Of a DNA stretch of 64,000 nt, positions 28,650 through 37,283 are shown in pieces (within the stretch, counting starts at the first letter, position 1; the number at the start of each line of letters is the position of its first letter). The notes beneath the pieces were generated by a model. That model was not told the DNA's origin. It saw nothing but the letters and a program-made list of their open reading frames with translations, and did not search any database. The DNA comes from an uncultured Oscillospiraceae bacterium (GTDB lineage: Bacteria; Bacillota; Clostridia; Oscillospirales; Oscillospiraceae): NCBI GenBank assembly GCA_944387035.1, contig CALXDJ010000001.1, forward strand, positions 143,988 through 207,987, written 5' to 3'. A program made the position numbers and the translations under genes.

Positions 28650-29558
28650 ATGTCCATCAAGGAAAAAGTGATTGCCCTGGGCTTCTTTGACGGAGTCCAT
28701 CTGGGCCATGCCGCCCTGCTGCGGCGGACTGTGGAGGAGGCCAAGGCCCGGGGTGCAACCCCGGCGGTCTTTACCTTTGACCGTCCTCCCAAGGAAGTCA
28801 TCACTGGAAAGCCCTGCCCGCTGATCAATTCTCCCGAGGACCGGCGGGATCTGGTTCGCCGCCTCTTCGGCATCCGGGAGGTCATCATGGTTCCTTTCGA
28901 CCACGAGATGATGACCACCCCCTGGGATGACTTCGTCACCAACATTCTGGTTCGCCGCTACCATGCCGTCCATTTGGTGGCCGGGCACGACCACCACTTC
29001 GGCCATAAAAACGAGGGCTCTCCGGAACGGCTGCAGGAAAAATGCAAGGAGCTGGGTCTGGGCTGCGACATCATTCCCAAGGTGGAAATCTGCGGTACCA
29101 TCGTCAGCTCCACTTACATCCGCCGTCTGGTGGAGCTGGGACAGATCGAGCGGGCCAACTCCTTTCTGGGCCACCCCCACGTGCTGACGGGAGTCGTGCG
29201 CCACGGAAGAGGCATCGGTTCTTCCCGGCTCTTTCCCACTGCCAACCTGCCCATCCCGCCTCACGTTCTGATCCCCAGCCACGGCGTATACGTCACCCGG
29301 GTCACTCTGGAAGACGGGACATCCTACCCTGCTGTCACCAATGTAGGCACCCGCCCCACTGTCAACAACGGCACGGATGTGACGGTGGAGGCCTGTCTGC
29401 TGGACTTCCAGGGCGATCTCTACGGCCGCACGCTGCGGCTGGAGTTCTTCCGCCACCTGCGGGACGAAGTCCGGTTTGACTCTCTGGATGCTCTCAAAGC
29501 CCAGATCGCCTCGGATGCCGATGCCACCCGGCGTTACTTTGAGGCAGAACAGGCCTAA
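28650..29558 (+). CDS. ribF: bifunctional riboflavin kinase/FAD synthetase
   Basis: 302 residues: N-terminal FMN adenylyltransferase (ALGFFDGVHLGHAALL, then SSTYIRRLVELGQ) and C-terminal flavokinase (GIGSSRLFPTANLP, TNVGTRPTV). It makes FMN and FAD from riboflavin. The ATG at 28650 has GGAG nine bases upstream; four bases separate it from truB. It is the last gene of the operon, before a strong terminator. Confidence 0.95.
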   Translation: MSIKEKVIALGFFDGVHLGHAALLRRTVEEAKARGATPAVFTFDRPPKEVITGKPCPLINSPEDRRDLVRRLFGIREVIMVPFDHEMMTTPWDDFVTNILVRRYHAVHLVAGHDHHFGHKNEGSPERLQEKCKELGLGCDIIPKVEICGTIVSSTYIRRLVELGQIERANSFLGHPHVLTGVVRHGRGIGSSRLFPTANLPIPPHVLIPSHGVYVTRVTLEDGTSYPAVTNVGTRPTVNNGTDVTVEACLLDFQGDLYGRTLRLEFFRHLRDEVRFDSLDALKAQIASDADATRRYFEAEQA

Positions 29559-29583
29559 TGAATATCCGATAAGATAAAAAGCA

Positions 29584-29625
29584 CACCCCCGAAGGGCATA
29601 GCCCTTCGGGGGTGTTGGTTTTATA
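29584..29625 (+). terminator. terminator of the rimP-ribF operon
   Basis: A perfect 14-bp stem (29584-29597 with 29601-29614, loop ATA) followed by TTGGTTTTAT on the plus strand. Confidence 0.88.
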
Positions 29626-29643
29626 ACAGCATCTTGGGAGGCA

Positions 29644-31191
29644 TCACGCCAGATACGGCGCTGCGATTCCCTCCAGGCCATCCGGATTCTGCGCATTCCA
29701 GTCCGCAAAGCTCAAGCCGCCGGCAGCCACGGTCTTGCCCAGTTCCACCACGAACTCCGGCACCCGGCTTTCCAGAATGGTTCCCAGCTCCCGGCCCATG
29801 GTCTCACCGCCCTGGCGGCTTTCTCCGTGAACAAAGAGTGCAAAGGCAGACTGCGGCTTGCCGTCTACCAGCTTGGATGCACCCCGCAGGCCGATCACGC
29901 CGGTCTGATGGGTTCCGCAGGAGGACATGCAGCCGGAAATATACATCTGGGGCAGCGCGCCATCGGGCACGCCCGCAGCCCGCACTGCTTCCACACAGGC
30001 GCTCAGCAGTCCCTGAGAATCCCGCACGCCCACCTGGCAGGTCTTGCCGCCAATGCAGCTGACGGAGCACTCAAATGCACTCCGGGCGCCGTCTGCGGTC
30101 AGCGCCAGCACCCGCTGCGCTTCTTCCCCGTTGAGGTTGATGATATAAACCGTCTGGTCCGGAGACAGGCGCAGTTCCGTTCCCGGAATCTGAGCCAGGG
30201 CAGCACTCAGGTCACAAAACGCCTGCTTGTCCACCTGGCCGCCGATGGGATGCCAGGCTACCGCATACAGGCCCGGCTGCTTTTGCGCAATGACCCGGGG
30301 GCCATCCACCACCACACCGTCGCCTTCCTTGGAAACAGCGGGAATCTCCACCGTCAGATCCAGATTTTCACCGGAAGCTTCCACTTCCGCCAACTTCTCC
30401 CGGAATGCCTTGGCGTAGGCCTCCGGGCCGCCCAGCGTCTCCTGCATGTAGCGGCTGCGGGCCTTGCCCCGGTTTTCGTAGTTGCCATAGGCCCGGAAGG
30501 TCAGCCACATGGCCTTGATATAATACAGAATCTTTTCGGGTGCCACTGCCTCGGCCACTTTTACGCCGAAGCGGGGATTATTGCCCAGGCCGCCGGCACT
30601 GTACACGTCAAAGCAGCCATCCGGCCGGGCCACAAAGCCCAGATCCCGATAGGTGGCGTGAGTGACATTGGCGGGAGAATTGGAGAAGCCCACTTTCAGC
30701 TTGCGGGGCATCTTCTCGGCCTTGATGAAGTTCATGAGATAGGCGCCGGCCGCTTCCGCCCAGGGCAGCACATCAAAATACTCCCCCTTCTCTACACCGG
30801 ACAGGGGAGAGCAGGTGACATTGCGGGGGAAATCTCCGCCGCCGCCCATGGTGACAATCCCATGGTCCAGTGCTTCCTCCATCACATCACACACGGTGTC
30901 CTGATCCAGATCATGGAGCTGAACGGTCTGGCAAGTGGTCAGATGGACCCGGGGCACGGGGTAGCGAACCAGCACATCCGCAATGAACGCCATTTTCTCC
31001 TTGCTCATCCGGCCTGCCGTCATCCGCAGGCGCAGCATGCTGGCCTTTCCGTCCTTCTGAGCATAGCTGCCATAAAGTCCGGAAAATCCCTTATAGGAAG
31101 CCTTGTCCAACGTACCGGCGTAAAACTCCGCCGTCTTTTCCCGAAACGCGGGCAAATCCTGTTTCCAGGACTGTGGATCGATGGTATGCAT
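29644..31191 (-). CDS. siroheme nitrite/sulfite reductase family protein
   Basis: 515 residues. The C-terminal half has the siroheme/4Fe-4S ligands in CIGGKTC (C-x5-C) and ISGCMSSCG (C-x3-C); the N-terminal ferrodoxin-like half has MLRLRMTAGRM and a VHLTTCQTVQLHDL block typical of the family. Such enzymes reduce sulfite or nitrite by six electrons using ferredoxin. No flavoprotein partner gene adjoins it, and rubredoxin, ferredoxin and flavodoxin are possible donors. Whether the substrate is sulfite (assimilation or detoxification) or nitrite is open. The gene is monocistronic with its own promoter. AGAGAGGGCGATCAA precedes the ATG. Confidence 0.88.
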   Translation of the reverse strand: MHTIDPQSWKQDLPAFREKTAEFYAGTLDKASYKGFSGLYGSYAQKDGKASMLRLRMTAGRMSKEKMAFIADVLVRYPVPRVHLTTCQTVQLHDLDQDTVCDVMEEALDHGIVTMGGGGDFPRNVTCSPLSGVEKGEYFDVLPWAEAAGAYLMNFIKAEKMPRKLKVGFSNSPANVTHATYRDLGFVARPDGCFDVYSAGGLGNNPRFGVKVAEAVAPEKILYYIKAMWLTFRAYGNYENRGKARSRYMQETLGGPEAYAKAFREKLAEVEASGENLDLTVEIPAVSKEGDGVVVDGPRVIAQKQPGLYAVAWHPIGGQVDKQAFCDLSAALAQIPGTELRLSPDQTVYIINLNGEEAQRVLALTADGARSAFECSVSCIGGKTCQVGVRDSQGLLSACVEAVRAAGVPDGALPQMYISGCMSSCGTHQTGVIGLRGASKLVDGKPQSAFALFVHGESRQGGETMGRELGTILESRVPEFVVELGKTVAAGGLSFADWNAQNPDGLEGIAAPYLA

Positions 31192-31239
31192 TTGATCGCC
31201 CTCTCTTTCCTGTTCATATACTTGTCAATTGGCGGCATT

Positions 31240-31268
31240 ATTCTATCATGCTGACAGGGCTTACGCAA
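31240..31268 (-). promoter_or_regulatory. promoter of the sulfite/nitrite reductase gene
   Basis: TTGCGT (31268-31263), a 17-base spacer and TAGAAT (31245-31240), about 50 bases before the start codon on the minus strand. Confidence 0.5.
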
Positions 31269-31356
31269 GCAATACTTGATAAAATGCCCCTCCTGCCGTC
31301 CCCTTTTCTCTCATTTCCTGTGGAATTCCTGTAAATCCCGTTCTTTTTTCCAACAG

Positions 31357-31396
31357 TGCAACCAAGCCGGGCACTTTCGTGCCCGGCTTGGTTGCA
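31357..31396 (-). terminator. 18-bp hairpin after the DUF5668-like gene, no U-tract
   Basis: A perfect 18-bp stem (31357-31374 with 31379-31396, loop of four) is one of the longest in the window. It lies 10 bases past the stop of the minus-strand gene but is followed by A-rich, not U-rich, RNA on that strand; the plus strand also lacks a U-run. Confidence 0.6.
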
Positions 31397-31406
31397 TCTT
31401 AACACG

Positions 31407-31721
31407 TTACCATCCGTACAGTTCCCAGGGACAATGGGTCCAGTACCACGCAGCCGCGGCCAGCGCCAGACCTCCCAGTCCCACCAGGAAGCACAGCAGC
31501 ATACCCGCCCAGTCATAGCGGACCCGCTGATCTCCCCGGGCCGCCAGCAGGGTTTCCACCCCCAGGCTGATGAGGATGAATGGAGCGCCTTTGATGGCCC
31601 AGCGCAGATCCAGCTGCGGCCAAAAGAGTGACACCGCCATCAAAATGCCTGTCACCACCAGCACCACGCCCAGCGTAAAGGTGCCTACCCGGCGTCCGCT
31701 GGGACGGTTTTCATCCTGCAT
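31407..31721 (-). CDS. small LiaF-TM/DUF5668-like membrane protein
   Basis: 104 residues with three hydrophobic segments. GTFTLGVVLVVTGILMAV and APFILISLGVETLLAAR resemble the LiaI/LiaF transmembrane (DUF5668) family, found in envelope-stress modules. It is the last gene of a four-gene minus-strand operon headed by an ECF sigma factor and its anti-sigma factor, and overlaps the previous gene by 11 bases. It is thus a candidate target or part of that envelope-sensing system. No enzymatic motif is seen. Confidence 0.7.
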   Translation of the reverse strand: MQDENRPSGRRVGTFTLGVVLVVTGILMAVSLFWPQLDLRWAIKGAPFILISLGVETLLAARGDQRVRYDWAGMLLCFLVGLGGLALAAAAWYWTHCPWELYGW

Positions 31722-32346
31722 GGTCCGCCTCCTCTTCCGCAGGTTCCGCCTGGTTTTCTACCGGCTCCCCGGATACCCGCTGTCCAACGGGCGGCTCTTC
31801 CGGCGGGGCAAAGGGCGGAATTTCCTCTTTGCGGTTTTTGGGTCCCCGGATAAACCAAAGCCCCAGCGCAATGATCCCCACCGTTGCCACCAGACGGGGT
31901 ACGTCATAGGTCAGGATCCGATACAGCCACCACGTATCCTGGAAGAACACCCCCAAGACATCCACCAGCCACGCCGATACAATGCTGTACAGTCCCCAGA
32001 CGCCCAGAATCACCAGCAGCCATCCAATGATGCTGGAGCGCTTCTTGCACAGCCGCCCCAACTTTTCTTCATCCATATCGAAAAGGCCGAAGAGGTAAGC
32101 ATCCGGATTGGCCGCCGCCTCCTCATCCGTCTGTCCCCGCAGATTATAGCTGTCGAAGAAGGAGAACATCCAGATCGGCAGCAGCAGTACCGCCAAAGCG
32201 CCCACTTCCAGAAAAATTGCTATGGTCAGAAGGCCATAGAATACCGTAAGAATGGAAATTCCCCGCTTCATATATCCCTGATACATCTCCCCGCATCCGG
32301 GAATACAGGATGCGATAAACAGCAGCAGTCCGTGTTTGCGTCTCAT
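31711..32346 (-). CDS. membrane protein of unknown function in a sigma-factor operon
   Basis: 211 residues. Two helices near the N-terminus (KHGLLLFIASCIPGCGEMYQ, then a run around GISILTVFYGLLTIAIFL) resemble TM2-type domains with a G-x-G-x-x-Y turn. Two more helices follow (IIGWLLVILGVWGLYSIV and VATVGIIALGLWFI), and the tail is a Pro/Glu-rich cytoplasmic-type stretch. I do not recognise a defined family. ATGA overlap with the anti-sigma gene and AAGGAGG before the ATG at 32346 support this start and translational coupling. Confidence 0.72.
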   Translation of the reverse strand: MRRKHGLLLFIASCIPGCGEMYQGYMKRGISILTVFYGLLTIAIFLEVGALAVLLLPIWMFSFFDSYNLRGQTDEEAAANPDAYLFGLFDMDEEKLGRLCKKRSSIIGWLLVILGVWGLYSIVSAWLVDVLGVFFQDTWWLYRILTYDVPRLVATVGIIALGLWFIRGPKNRKEEIPPFAPPEEPPVGQRVSGEPVENQAEPAEEEADHAG

Positions 32347-32822
32347 GAATGTTGTCCTCCTTGTTGGGTGAGATTCGATTGACGGGCCCCCCGCCCGCTC
32401 AGCCATGTATTCCATCCGGAAACCACCTGATTCAGCGCATCACTCCAGCGCTGCGCCCAGGAAGGATCTGAAGCCGTCTGGGCTGCCGGAGCTTCATGGG
32501 TTTGAACCTCCGGCGGGATCAGCGATCCGCTGCCCCATACCACCGTCAGCGCCAAAGCCACGGCAGCCGCCGCTGTGGCGTATCGGCTGGTAATGAGGTG
32601 CAAAGTCCGCTCCCGAATCCGCCGCATGAGGCTCTCCCGGCACGAGCGGCTGGGAGTCAGCAGAGGCTGCGGCTCCAGTGCCAATGTATAGCGCTGCAGG
32701 CACAAATCGCAAAATGCCAGATGTTCCGCAATCTCCAGGCGGGAAAGATCGTCCAATGACTCGCCGGCCAGGGCGGTCAATGCTTCATCGGTCAAATGTC
32801 CATCATCACGGAACAACTTCAT
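32343..32822 (-). CDS. anti-sigma factor with zinc-finger N-terminus
   Basis: 159 residues. The N-terminal H-x3-C-x2-C (His34, Cys38, Cys41) is the ZAS-type motif of many anti-sigma factors. A helix at about 85-105 (ATAAAAVALALTVVWG) crosses the membrane and the last roughly 55 residues should be outside. The start at 32822 follows AAAGGAGTGAAAGCC and lies inside the sigma gene (17-base overlap), the standard pairing. It should hold the sigma factor inactive until an envelope signal. Confidence 0.82.
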   Translation of the reverse strand: MKLFRDDGHLTDEALTALAGESLDDLSRLEIAEHLAFCDLCLQRYTLALEPQPLLTPSRSCRESLMRRIRERTLHLITSRYATAAAAVALALTVVWGSGSLIPPEVQTHEAPAAQTASDPSWAQRWSDALNQVVSGWNTWLSGRGARQSNLTQQGGQHS

Positions 32823-33324
32823 GGCTTTCACTCCTTTCCAGCTGCTGGCGCAGGAAGGCTTTTCCCCGGCGCAGCTGCGTATGAACGGTTTTGACAGGTC
32901 TGCCCAATGCCAGGGCCGTCTCCTCCACGGACCGCTCCTCCAGCAGACACATGCGGCACACCGGCCGATAGGGCTCGGAAAGCCGTCCGATGGCGTCGGC
33001 GATTTCCGCCGCCCCGGCACGCCCCAGCACTTCTTCCTCCGCCGGTGGGGCAAGTCCCGGCGGCAGCGCCTCATCTCCCGGCAGTACCGTATGGCGGTTC
33101 CAGGCACTTTGCAGATAGTCCTTGGCCTTATTGGCGGCGATCCGGCCCAGCCATTGCCGCTCATATCCCTCCGGCATGGTATCCCGGTGGAGGTACGCCG
33201 CCAGGAACGTCTCCTGCGTCAGATCCTCTGCGGCCGGAGCACTGCGGACCAGCTGAAAACAGATCGTATAGACCAGCCGCTCGTACTGGATTACCAGCTG
33301 GGAAAACTGCTCTTTGCTTTTCAA
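32806..33324 (-). CDS. ECF-type RNA polymerase sigma factor
   Basis: 172 residues from a TTG start with AAAGGAGG eleven bases upstream; an ATG 40 codons earlier has no ribosome site and adds residues foreign to the family. Region 2 (YERLVYTICFQLVRSAPAAEDLTQETFLAAY) and region 4 (AIGRLSEPYRPVCRMCLLEERSVEE, then KTVHTQLRRGKAFLRQ) are clear. It should direct RNA polymerase to the promoters of this operon and others in response to its anti-sigma factor. Confidence 0.85.
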   Translation of the reverse strand: MKSKEQFSQLVIQYERLVYTICFQLVRSAPAAEDLTQETFLAAYLHRDTMPEGYERQWLGRIAANKAKDYLQSAWNRHTVLPGDEALPPGLAPPAEEEVLGRAGAAEIADAIGRLSEPYRPVCRMCLLEERSVEETALALGRPVKTVHTQLRRGKAFLRQQLERSESHEVVP

Positions 33325-33498
33325 GCCGTCCGCCGCCTCCTTTGTGCATTCACTGTCTATGATACGATGCAGCAGGCTGCTTTTCTTCAGAAAATCGTAA
33401 ATTTTCCCACCGTCTCCCGCAGCCGCTGTTGCACTTGCAAACACTAGGGTTTCCGTGCTACAATCATGTCATCCTATACACAAAGTGAGGGGCTGCCT

Positions 33499-33990
33499 AT
33501 GGACCGGATCAGCAAAGAAAACTACTATCTTGATATCGCCGAAACCGTCTTGGAACGGGCCACCTGCCTGCGGCGGGTGTACGGCGCGATCATTGTGAAA
33601 AATGACGAGATTATTTCCACCGGTTATAACGGCGCCCCCCGGGGCCGGGCCAACTGCGTGGATCTGGGGTATTGCTCCCGGGAGGCCATGCAGGTTCCCC
33701 GCGGCGAGCGGTACGAACTGTGCCGCAGCGTACACGCTGAGGCCAATGCCATCATCTCCGCTTCCCGGAGAGACATGGTGGGCGGCACGCTTTATCTGGT
33801 GGGCCGGGATGGCCGTACCGGCGCTCTGCTGCCGGATGCCACTTCCTGCTCCATGTGCCGCCGCCTGGTCATCAACGCGGGCCTGGAAAAGGTCGTCATC
33901 CGGCGGACCCAGACCGAGTTTGACGTCGTAGAGGTTGCCGACTGGATTGCCGAAGATGATCTCCTTGCTCCTCCGCTGGACAAGCCTTAA
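33499..33990 (+). CDS. dCMP deaminase (ComEB type)
   Basis: 163 residues with the cytidine/deoxycytidylate deaminase zinc motifs VHAEANAI (His and catalytic Glu) and SCSMC (Cys pair), plus GYNGAPRGRANC near the N-terminus. It converts dCMP to dUMP for thymidylate synthesis; family members are also annotated ComEB in competent Firmicutes. The ATG at 33499 has GAGGGG upstream. Divergent from the sigma operon; the fusion gene follows after 18 bases. Confidence 0.9.
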   Translation: MDRISKENYYLDIAETVLERATCLRRVYGAIIVKNDEIISTGYNGAPRGRANCVDLGYCSREAMQVPRGERYELCRSVHAEANAIISASRRDMVGGTLYLVGRDGRTGALLPDATSCSMCRRLVINAGLEKVVIRRTQTEFDVVEVADWIAEDDLLAPPLDKP

Positions 33991-34008
33991 AGAAAGGAAG
34001 ACTCTGGT

Positions 34009-36312
34009 TTGAAAGCAGGACTTGTCACCTTTTACCATATTCATCACTACGGCGCATTGCTGCAGGCCGCCGCGACGGAGCGCGCGGTGGAATCCCTGGG
34101 CGGAGAATGCGAAATCATTGACTATTACGTCAATCAAAACAACGCGCTCTTCCGCCGCCCCACTGGGGTCGGCTCCGCAGCAGCGGATGCCCACACGGCA
34201 CTGCATTATTCTGCGCTCAAGCGCCGCTATGACCGCTTCGAGCAATTTTCCGCAGACCATCTGCACATTTCCGCCCAGCACTATGAAAACCGCTGGGCTC
34301 TGGCAGGTGCATCCCTTCCCTATGACGTACTGCTCTCCGGCAGCGATCAGATCTGGAACCCCACCATTTTCCCGGATGGGCGATTTGATCCCGTCTTTTT
34401 CGGAGCCTTTTCTTCCCTGCGCAAAATTGCCTATGCACCGTCTTTCGGCATTTCCCATATTCCCGAGCGGATGGAAGAGGAGCTCCAATCCTATCTGAAG
34501 AGCTTTTCCCATCTCTCGGTCCGGGAACGGCAAGGCCAGACCATCATCCGGGACCTGACCGGGCAGACGGTCCCTGTGGTGCTGGATCCCACACTGCTTC
34601 TCACGGGACAGGGATGGTCCACCATGGCCAATCCGGCCGGAGCAGGCCCGGAAGGCGGATATATTCTCTGCTACTGTATCAGCAAGCCCGGTGCTCTGAT
34701 CCCCTATATTCGGATGCTGGCCGAAAAAACGGGCCTGCCGGTGGTGCAGCTGTGCGGCATCCGGCAGCGGATCGTCCCGGGTGCCCGGTGCGTACTGGAT
34801 GCCGGACCGGCCGAGTTTTTATCCCTGTTTCAGAATGCCTCCTATGTCTGCACCAATTCCTTCCACGGCACGGTATTTTCTGTGCAGTTCCACCGTCCCT
34901 TCTTTACGTCTGTAGCCCCCAGTGAACTGGCTGAGCCGGAGCATTCCCGCACCTTCAGCATTCTCAGCCGCCTGGGTCTGACCAATCGGATCGTGGGCAA
35001 GGGCGATACCGCCAAGCTCTTTGATGCCGTGGACTGGTCCGATGTGGATGTGCGGCTGCAGCAGGCACGGCAATCCTCCCTCGCCTATCTGCGTGACGCC
35101 CTGACCAACGCATCCCCTGCGCCGCTTTCCGAGGCAGCGGCTGAGGCGTCCGCCCTCCCCCAGCTGGCAGACCACAACCACTGCACCGGCTGCGGAGCAT
35201 GCTTCAGCGTCTGCCCCCGGGATGCCATCACCATGAAGCGGGATCAGGAGGGCTTTGCCTATCCGGCTGTCAATGCCGATACCTGTATCCATTGCGGACG
35301 CTGCACTGCTGTATGCCCTCCGCTTCATCCCCGGCCCCAGGGACCGCTGCCGGCAGTCTATGCCGCCTGGAACCGGGACGATGCCGTCCGTAAGGACTCC
35401 ACCTCCGGCGGTGTCTTTACCGCCTTGGCCGAGTATGTGCTGGAAGACGGCGGAGTCGTCTATGGTGCAGCCATGGACGGCCACCAGCACCTGAGCCACA
35501 TCGCGGTGTTCCGCAAGGAAGATCTGTGGCGGCTGCGGGGCAGCAAGTATGTCCAAAGCGACCTGGGCAATACCTTCCGGGAAATTCGGGAGGTATTGAA
35601 AAACCGGCCGGTGCTCTTTACCGGCACGCCCTGCCAGGTGGATGGTCTTTATCGCTTTCTTGGACAGCGGCCGGAAAATCTGCTCACCTGCGATTTGGTC
35701 TGTCACGGTGTCCCCTCTCCCGGCGTGTGGGAGGATATGGTCCATTCCATTGAAACCCGGAAGGGCAAGGGTGTGCAGGCCGTGCGGTTCCGCAACAAGG
35801 TCACCGGCTGGAAAGACGGCCATTTCACCACCGTTTACGATGACGGCAGTGTGGATACGGCCCCCCTGTTCCGCACAGAATATGGCCGGGCCTTTGGCCG
35901 GGCACTGTTCCTGCGGCCCAGCTGCCACCGCTGTCCCTACACCTCCATGACCCGCCCGGGTGATTTCACACTGGGTGATTTCTGGGGCCTGCATCCGGAC
36001 GAACTGCCGGAACAGCAGCAGTTGGGAGTCAGCCTTCTGATCGTCAATACGCCCCACGCCAGCCACATTTTTGATCAGCTTCCCGTGGCACGCAAAGCCT
36101 TTCCGCCGGAGCGGGCCATTGCAGGCAATCCCCGGCTGGCCTCCCCCATCCCCGCATCTCCGGAGCGATCCGCCTTTTTTGCAGCGTATGCCCTGGAACC
36201 CTTCGATGCTGTCCGCAAGCGGTTTTTCGCATTGCCGGCCCTGCCGGTTCGGATTGCCGCCCGGGTACTCTCTCCGGAAATCAAAGCGCAGCTGCGCAAA
36301 AAAATTCGCTAA
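34009..36312 (+). CDS. polysaccharide pyruvyltransferase - coenzyme F420 hydrogenase-type (FrhB) fusion
   Basis: 767 residues from a TTG start preceded by AAAGGAAG. Residues about 1-370 match polysaccharide pyruvyl transferases (TFYHIHHYGALLQAAA at the start; LSGSDQIWNP near 112; CTNSFHGT near 284). Two 4Fe-4S motifs follow: CTGCGACFSVCP from about 392 and CIHCGRCTAVCP from about 426. Residues about 450-740 resemble FrhB/FdhB flavoproteins (KDSTSGGVFTALAEY; FTGTPCQVDGLYRFL; DLVCHGVPSPGVW). Individually these proteins occur in glycan clusters, where the FrhB-like partner is thought to be a reductase of sugar-linked groups. Here both are in one chain outside any glycan cluster. Function is not established; the architecture is known in some gut bacteria. 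Confidence 0.85.
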   Translation: MKAGLVTFYHIHHYGALLQAAATERAVESLGGECEIIDYYVNQNNALFRRPTGVGSAAADAHTALHYSALKRRYDRFEQFSADHLHISAQHYENRWALAGASLPYDVLLSGSDQIWNPTIFPDGRFDPVFFGAFSSLRKIAYAPSFGISHIPERMEEELQSYLKSFSHLSVRERQGQTIIRDLTGQTVPVVLDPTLLLTGQGWSTMANPAGAGPEGGYILCYCISKPGALIPYIRMLAEKTGLPVVQLCGIRQRIVPGARCVLDAGPAEFLSLFQNASYVCTNSFHGTVFSVQFHRPFFTSVAPSELAEPEHSRTFSILSRLGLTNRIVGKGDTAKLFDAVDWSDVDVRLQQARQSSLAYLRDALTNASPAPLSEAAAEASALPQLADHNHCTGCGACFSVCPRDAITMKRDQEGFAYPAVNADTCIHCGRCTAVCPPLHPRPQGPLPAVYAAWNRDDAVRKDSTSGGVFTALAEYVLEDGGVVYGAAMDGHQHLSHIAVFRKEDLWRLRGSKYVQSDLGNTFREIREVLKNRPVLFTGTPCQVDGLYRFLGQRPENLLTCDLVCHGVPSPGVWEDMVHSIETRKGKGVQAVRFRNKVTGWKDGHFTTVYDDGSVDTAPLFRTEYGRAFGRALFLRPSCHRCPYTSMTRPGDFTLGDFWGLHPDELPEQQQLGVSLLIVNTPHASHIFDQLPVARKAFPPERAIAGNPRLASPIPASPERSAFFAAYALEPFDAVRKRFFALPALPVRIAARVLSPEIKAQLRKKIR

Positions 36313-36316
36313 ACAG

Positions 36317-36345
36317 TTGTAGAAACAACAGACACCGGCTATCAT
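36317..36345 (+). promoter_or_regulatory. promoter of the rubredoxin gene
   Basis: TTGTAG at 36317-36322, a 17-base spacer and TATCAT at 36340-36345, about 55 bases before the ATG. Confidence 0.55.
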
Positions 36346-36401
36346 ATCTGATATACTCGGACACGTAAAAGCCAATACGAGGCTGAAAGGAGGAAACGCA
36401 A

Positions 36402-36560
36402 ATGAAGCAGTATGAGTGCAAGCCCTGCGGCTATATCTATGATGAGGCCGCCGGTGATCCCGACAACGGCATTGCTCCCGGCACCAAGTGGGAAGATCTC
36501 CCCGCCGATTGGGTCTGCCCCCTGTGCGGTGCAGGCAAGGAAGAGTTTGAGGCTCTGTAA
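36402..36560 (+). CDS. rubredoxin
   Basis: 52 residues. The two CxxCG knuckles that bind the single iron are [12 protein letters not shown] and [14 protein letters not shown] (Cys6 and Cys9, Cys39 and Cys42). GAAAGGAGG lies upstream of the ATG. It is a small cytoplasmic electron carrier used in anaerobes for oxygen or peroxide detoxification and as donor to redox enzymes. Single gene with promoter and bidirectional terminator. Confidence 0.97.
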   Translation: MKQYECKPCGYIYDEAAGDPDNGIAPGTKWEDLPADWVCPLCGAGKEEFEAL

Positions 36561-36563
36561 TTT

Positions 36564-36600
36564 AAAAGAGGACGTGCTCTATGAGCGCGTCCTCTTTTTT
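36564..36600. terminator. bidirectional terminator between rubredoxin and queT
   Basis: A 16-base stem with one mismatch (36564-36579 with 36583-36598, loop TAT) has T-runs on both flanks, so it can end both converging transcripts. Confidence 0.88.
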
Positions 36601-36605
36601 GCTTG

Positions 36606-37115
36606 TTATGACTTGACCGCCCGGCGGCACAGCGCCTTGTTCTGGGACACCCAGTGCAGCAGCGGCAGCCCCAGCACGAAGCATACACCGGCCTCTCCCA
36701 GGCCCACCGTCACAAAGTTCAGACCGAAGGCCGGCCAGAAGGCGGCACCGTCCTGCACGGAAAACCAGGCAATCTCCGCGCCCACAATGACAGCGTTGCA
36801 GACCACCGGCGGCACCGGCGCCAGATAGCGATTCTTCAGCCGGGACGTCCACAGCGCCGCCAGCAGGGTGGCCAAGGTGCCGAACACCCAGTCCAGCACA
36901 AAGGGGGAACCCAGCAGGTTTGCCAGGAAGCACCCCACTGCCAGGCCGGGAATCGCCTCCGGGAAAAAGAAGGGCAGCACGGTCATGGCCTCTGCCACCC
37001 GGAACTGGATTCCGCCGTACTGCGGAATGGGCAGCAGCAGGGTCAGCGCGGCATACACAGCGGCAATGATACCGGCTGTGGCCATCTGACGGGTCGTAAA
37101 ACGGGATTGAGACAT
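36606..37115 (-). CDS. queT: QueT-family ECF transporter S component
   Basis: 169 residues, five to six hydrophobic helices. The segment YGGIQFRVAEAMTVLPFFFP followed by GLAVGCFLANLLGS and LDWVFGTLATLLAA is the recognisable QueT core. These S-components bind a queuosine precursor (preQ1 or similar) and work with a shared ECF energising module not in this window. The ATG at 37115 has AGGAGG nine bases upstream, and that same AGGAGG can pair with an upstream GCCTCC in the leader, indicating translational control. Confidence 0.87.
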   Translation of the reverse strand: MSQSRFTTRQMATAGIIAAVYAALTLLLPIPQYGGIQFRVAEAMTVLPFFFPEAIPGLAVGCFLANLLGSPFVLDWVFGTLATLLAALWTSRLKNRYLAPVPPVVCNAVIVGAEIAWFSVQDGAAFWPAFGLNFVTVGLGEAGVCFVLGLPLLHWVSQNKALCRRAVKS

Positions 37116-37277
37116 AAAAAAAGACCTCCTGTTTGGAGGCATACCGACAGCAGTAAAATACGCAGGAAAAGGTCCTACGCAGCCTCCATTTTTTTGTTTA
37201 GAGAACGGCGGCCGTATACACGGTCCCGAACGAACGCCCCAATTTGAGACGCTTGGACAGGGAGATGGCACCTGTCG
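37116..37277 (-). promoter_or_regulatory. structured queT leader, candidate riboswitch (preQ1-III class to be tested)
   Basis: A promoter at 37284-37312 predicts a 160-base leader. It opens with GACAGG-N9-CCTGTC (37276-37256), then CCAA-N10-TTGG, and later an element where GGAGGC (37187-37182) can pair with GCCTCC (37140-37135). The latter can instead pair with the Shine-Dalgarno GGAGG (37129-37125), which is followed by seven U residues. Between the two P1 arms a further 8-bp stem (GCGTAGGA with TCCTGCGT, two wobbles) forms. Mutually exclusive pairings around the ribosome site are typical of riboswitches, and queT genes of this bacterial group often have preQ1-III riboswitches. The class assignment is inference. 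Confidence 0.5.
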
Positions 37278-37283
37278 GGAGGT

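Noticed and set aside
37116..37277. TPP, cobalamin, THF, preQ1-I or preQ1-II riboswitch in the queT leader
   Set aside because: None of the conserved core sequences of these classes that I know could be found; only a generic switch-like leader remains.
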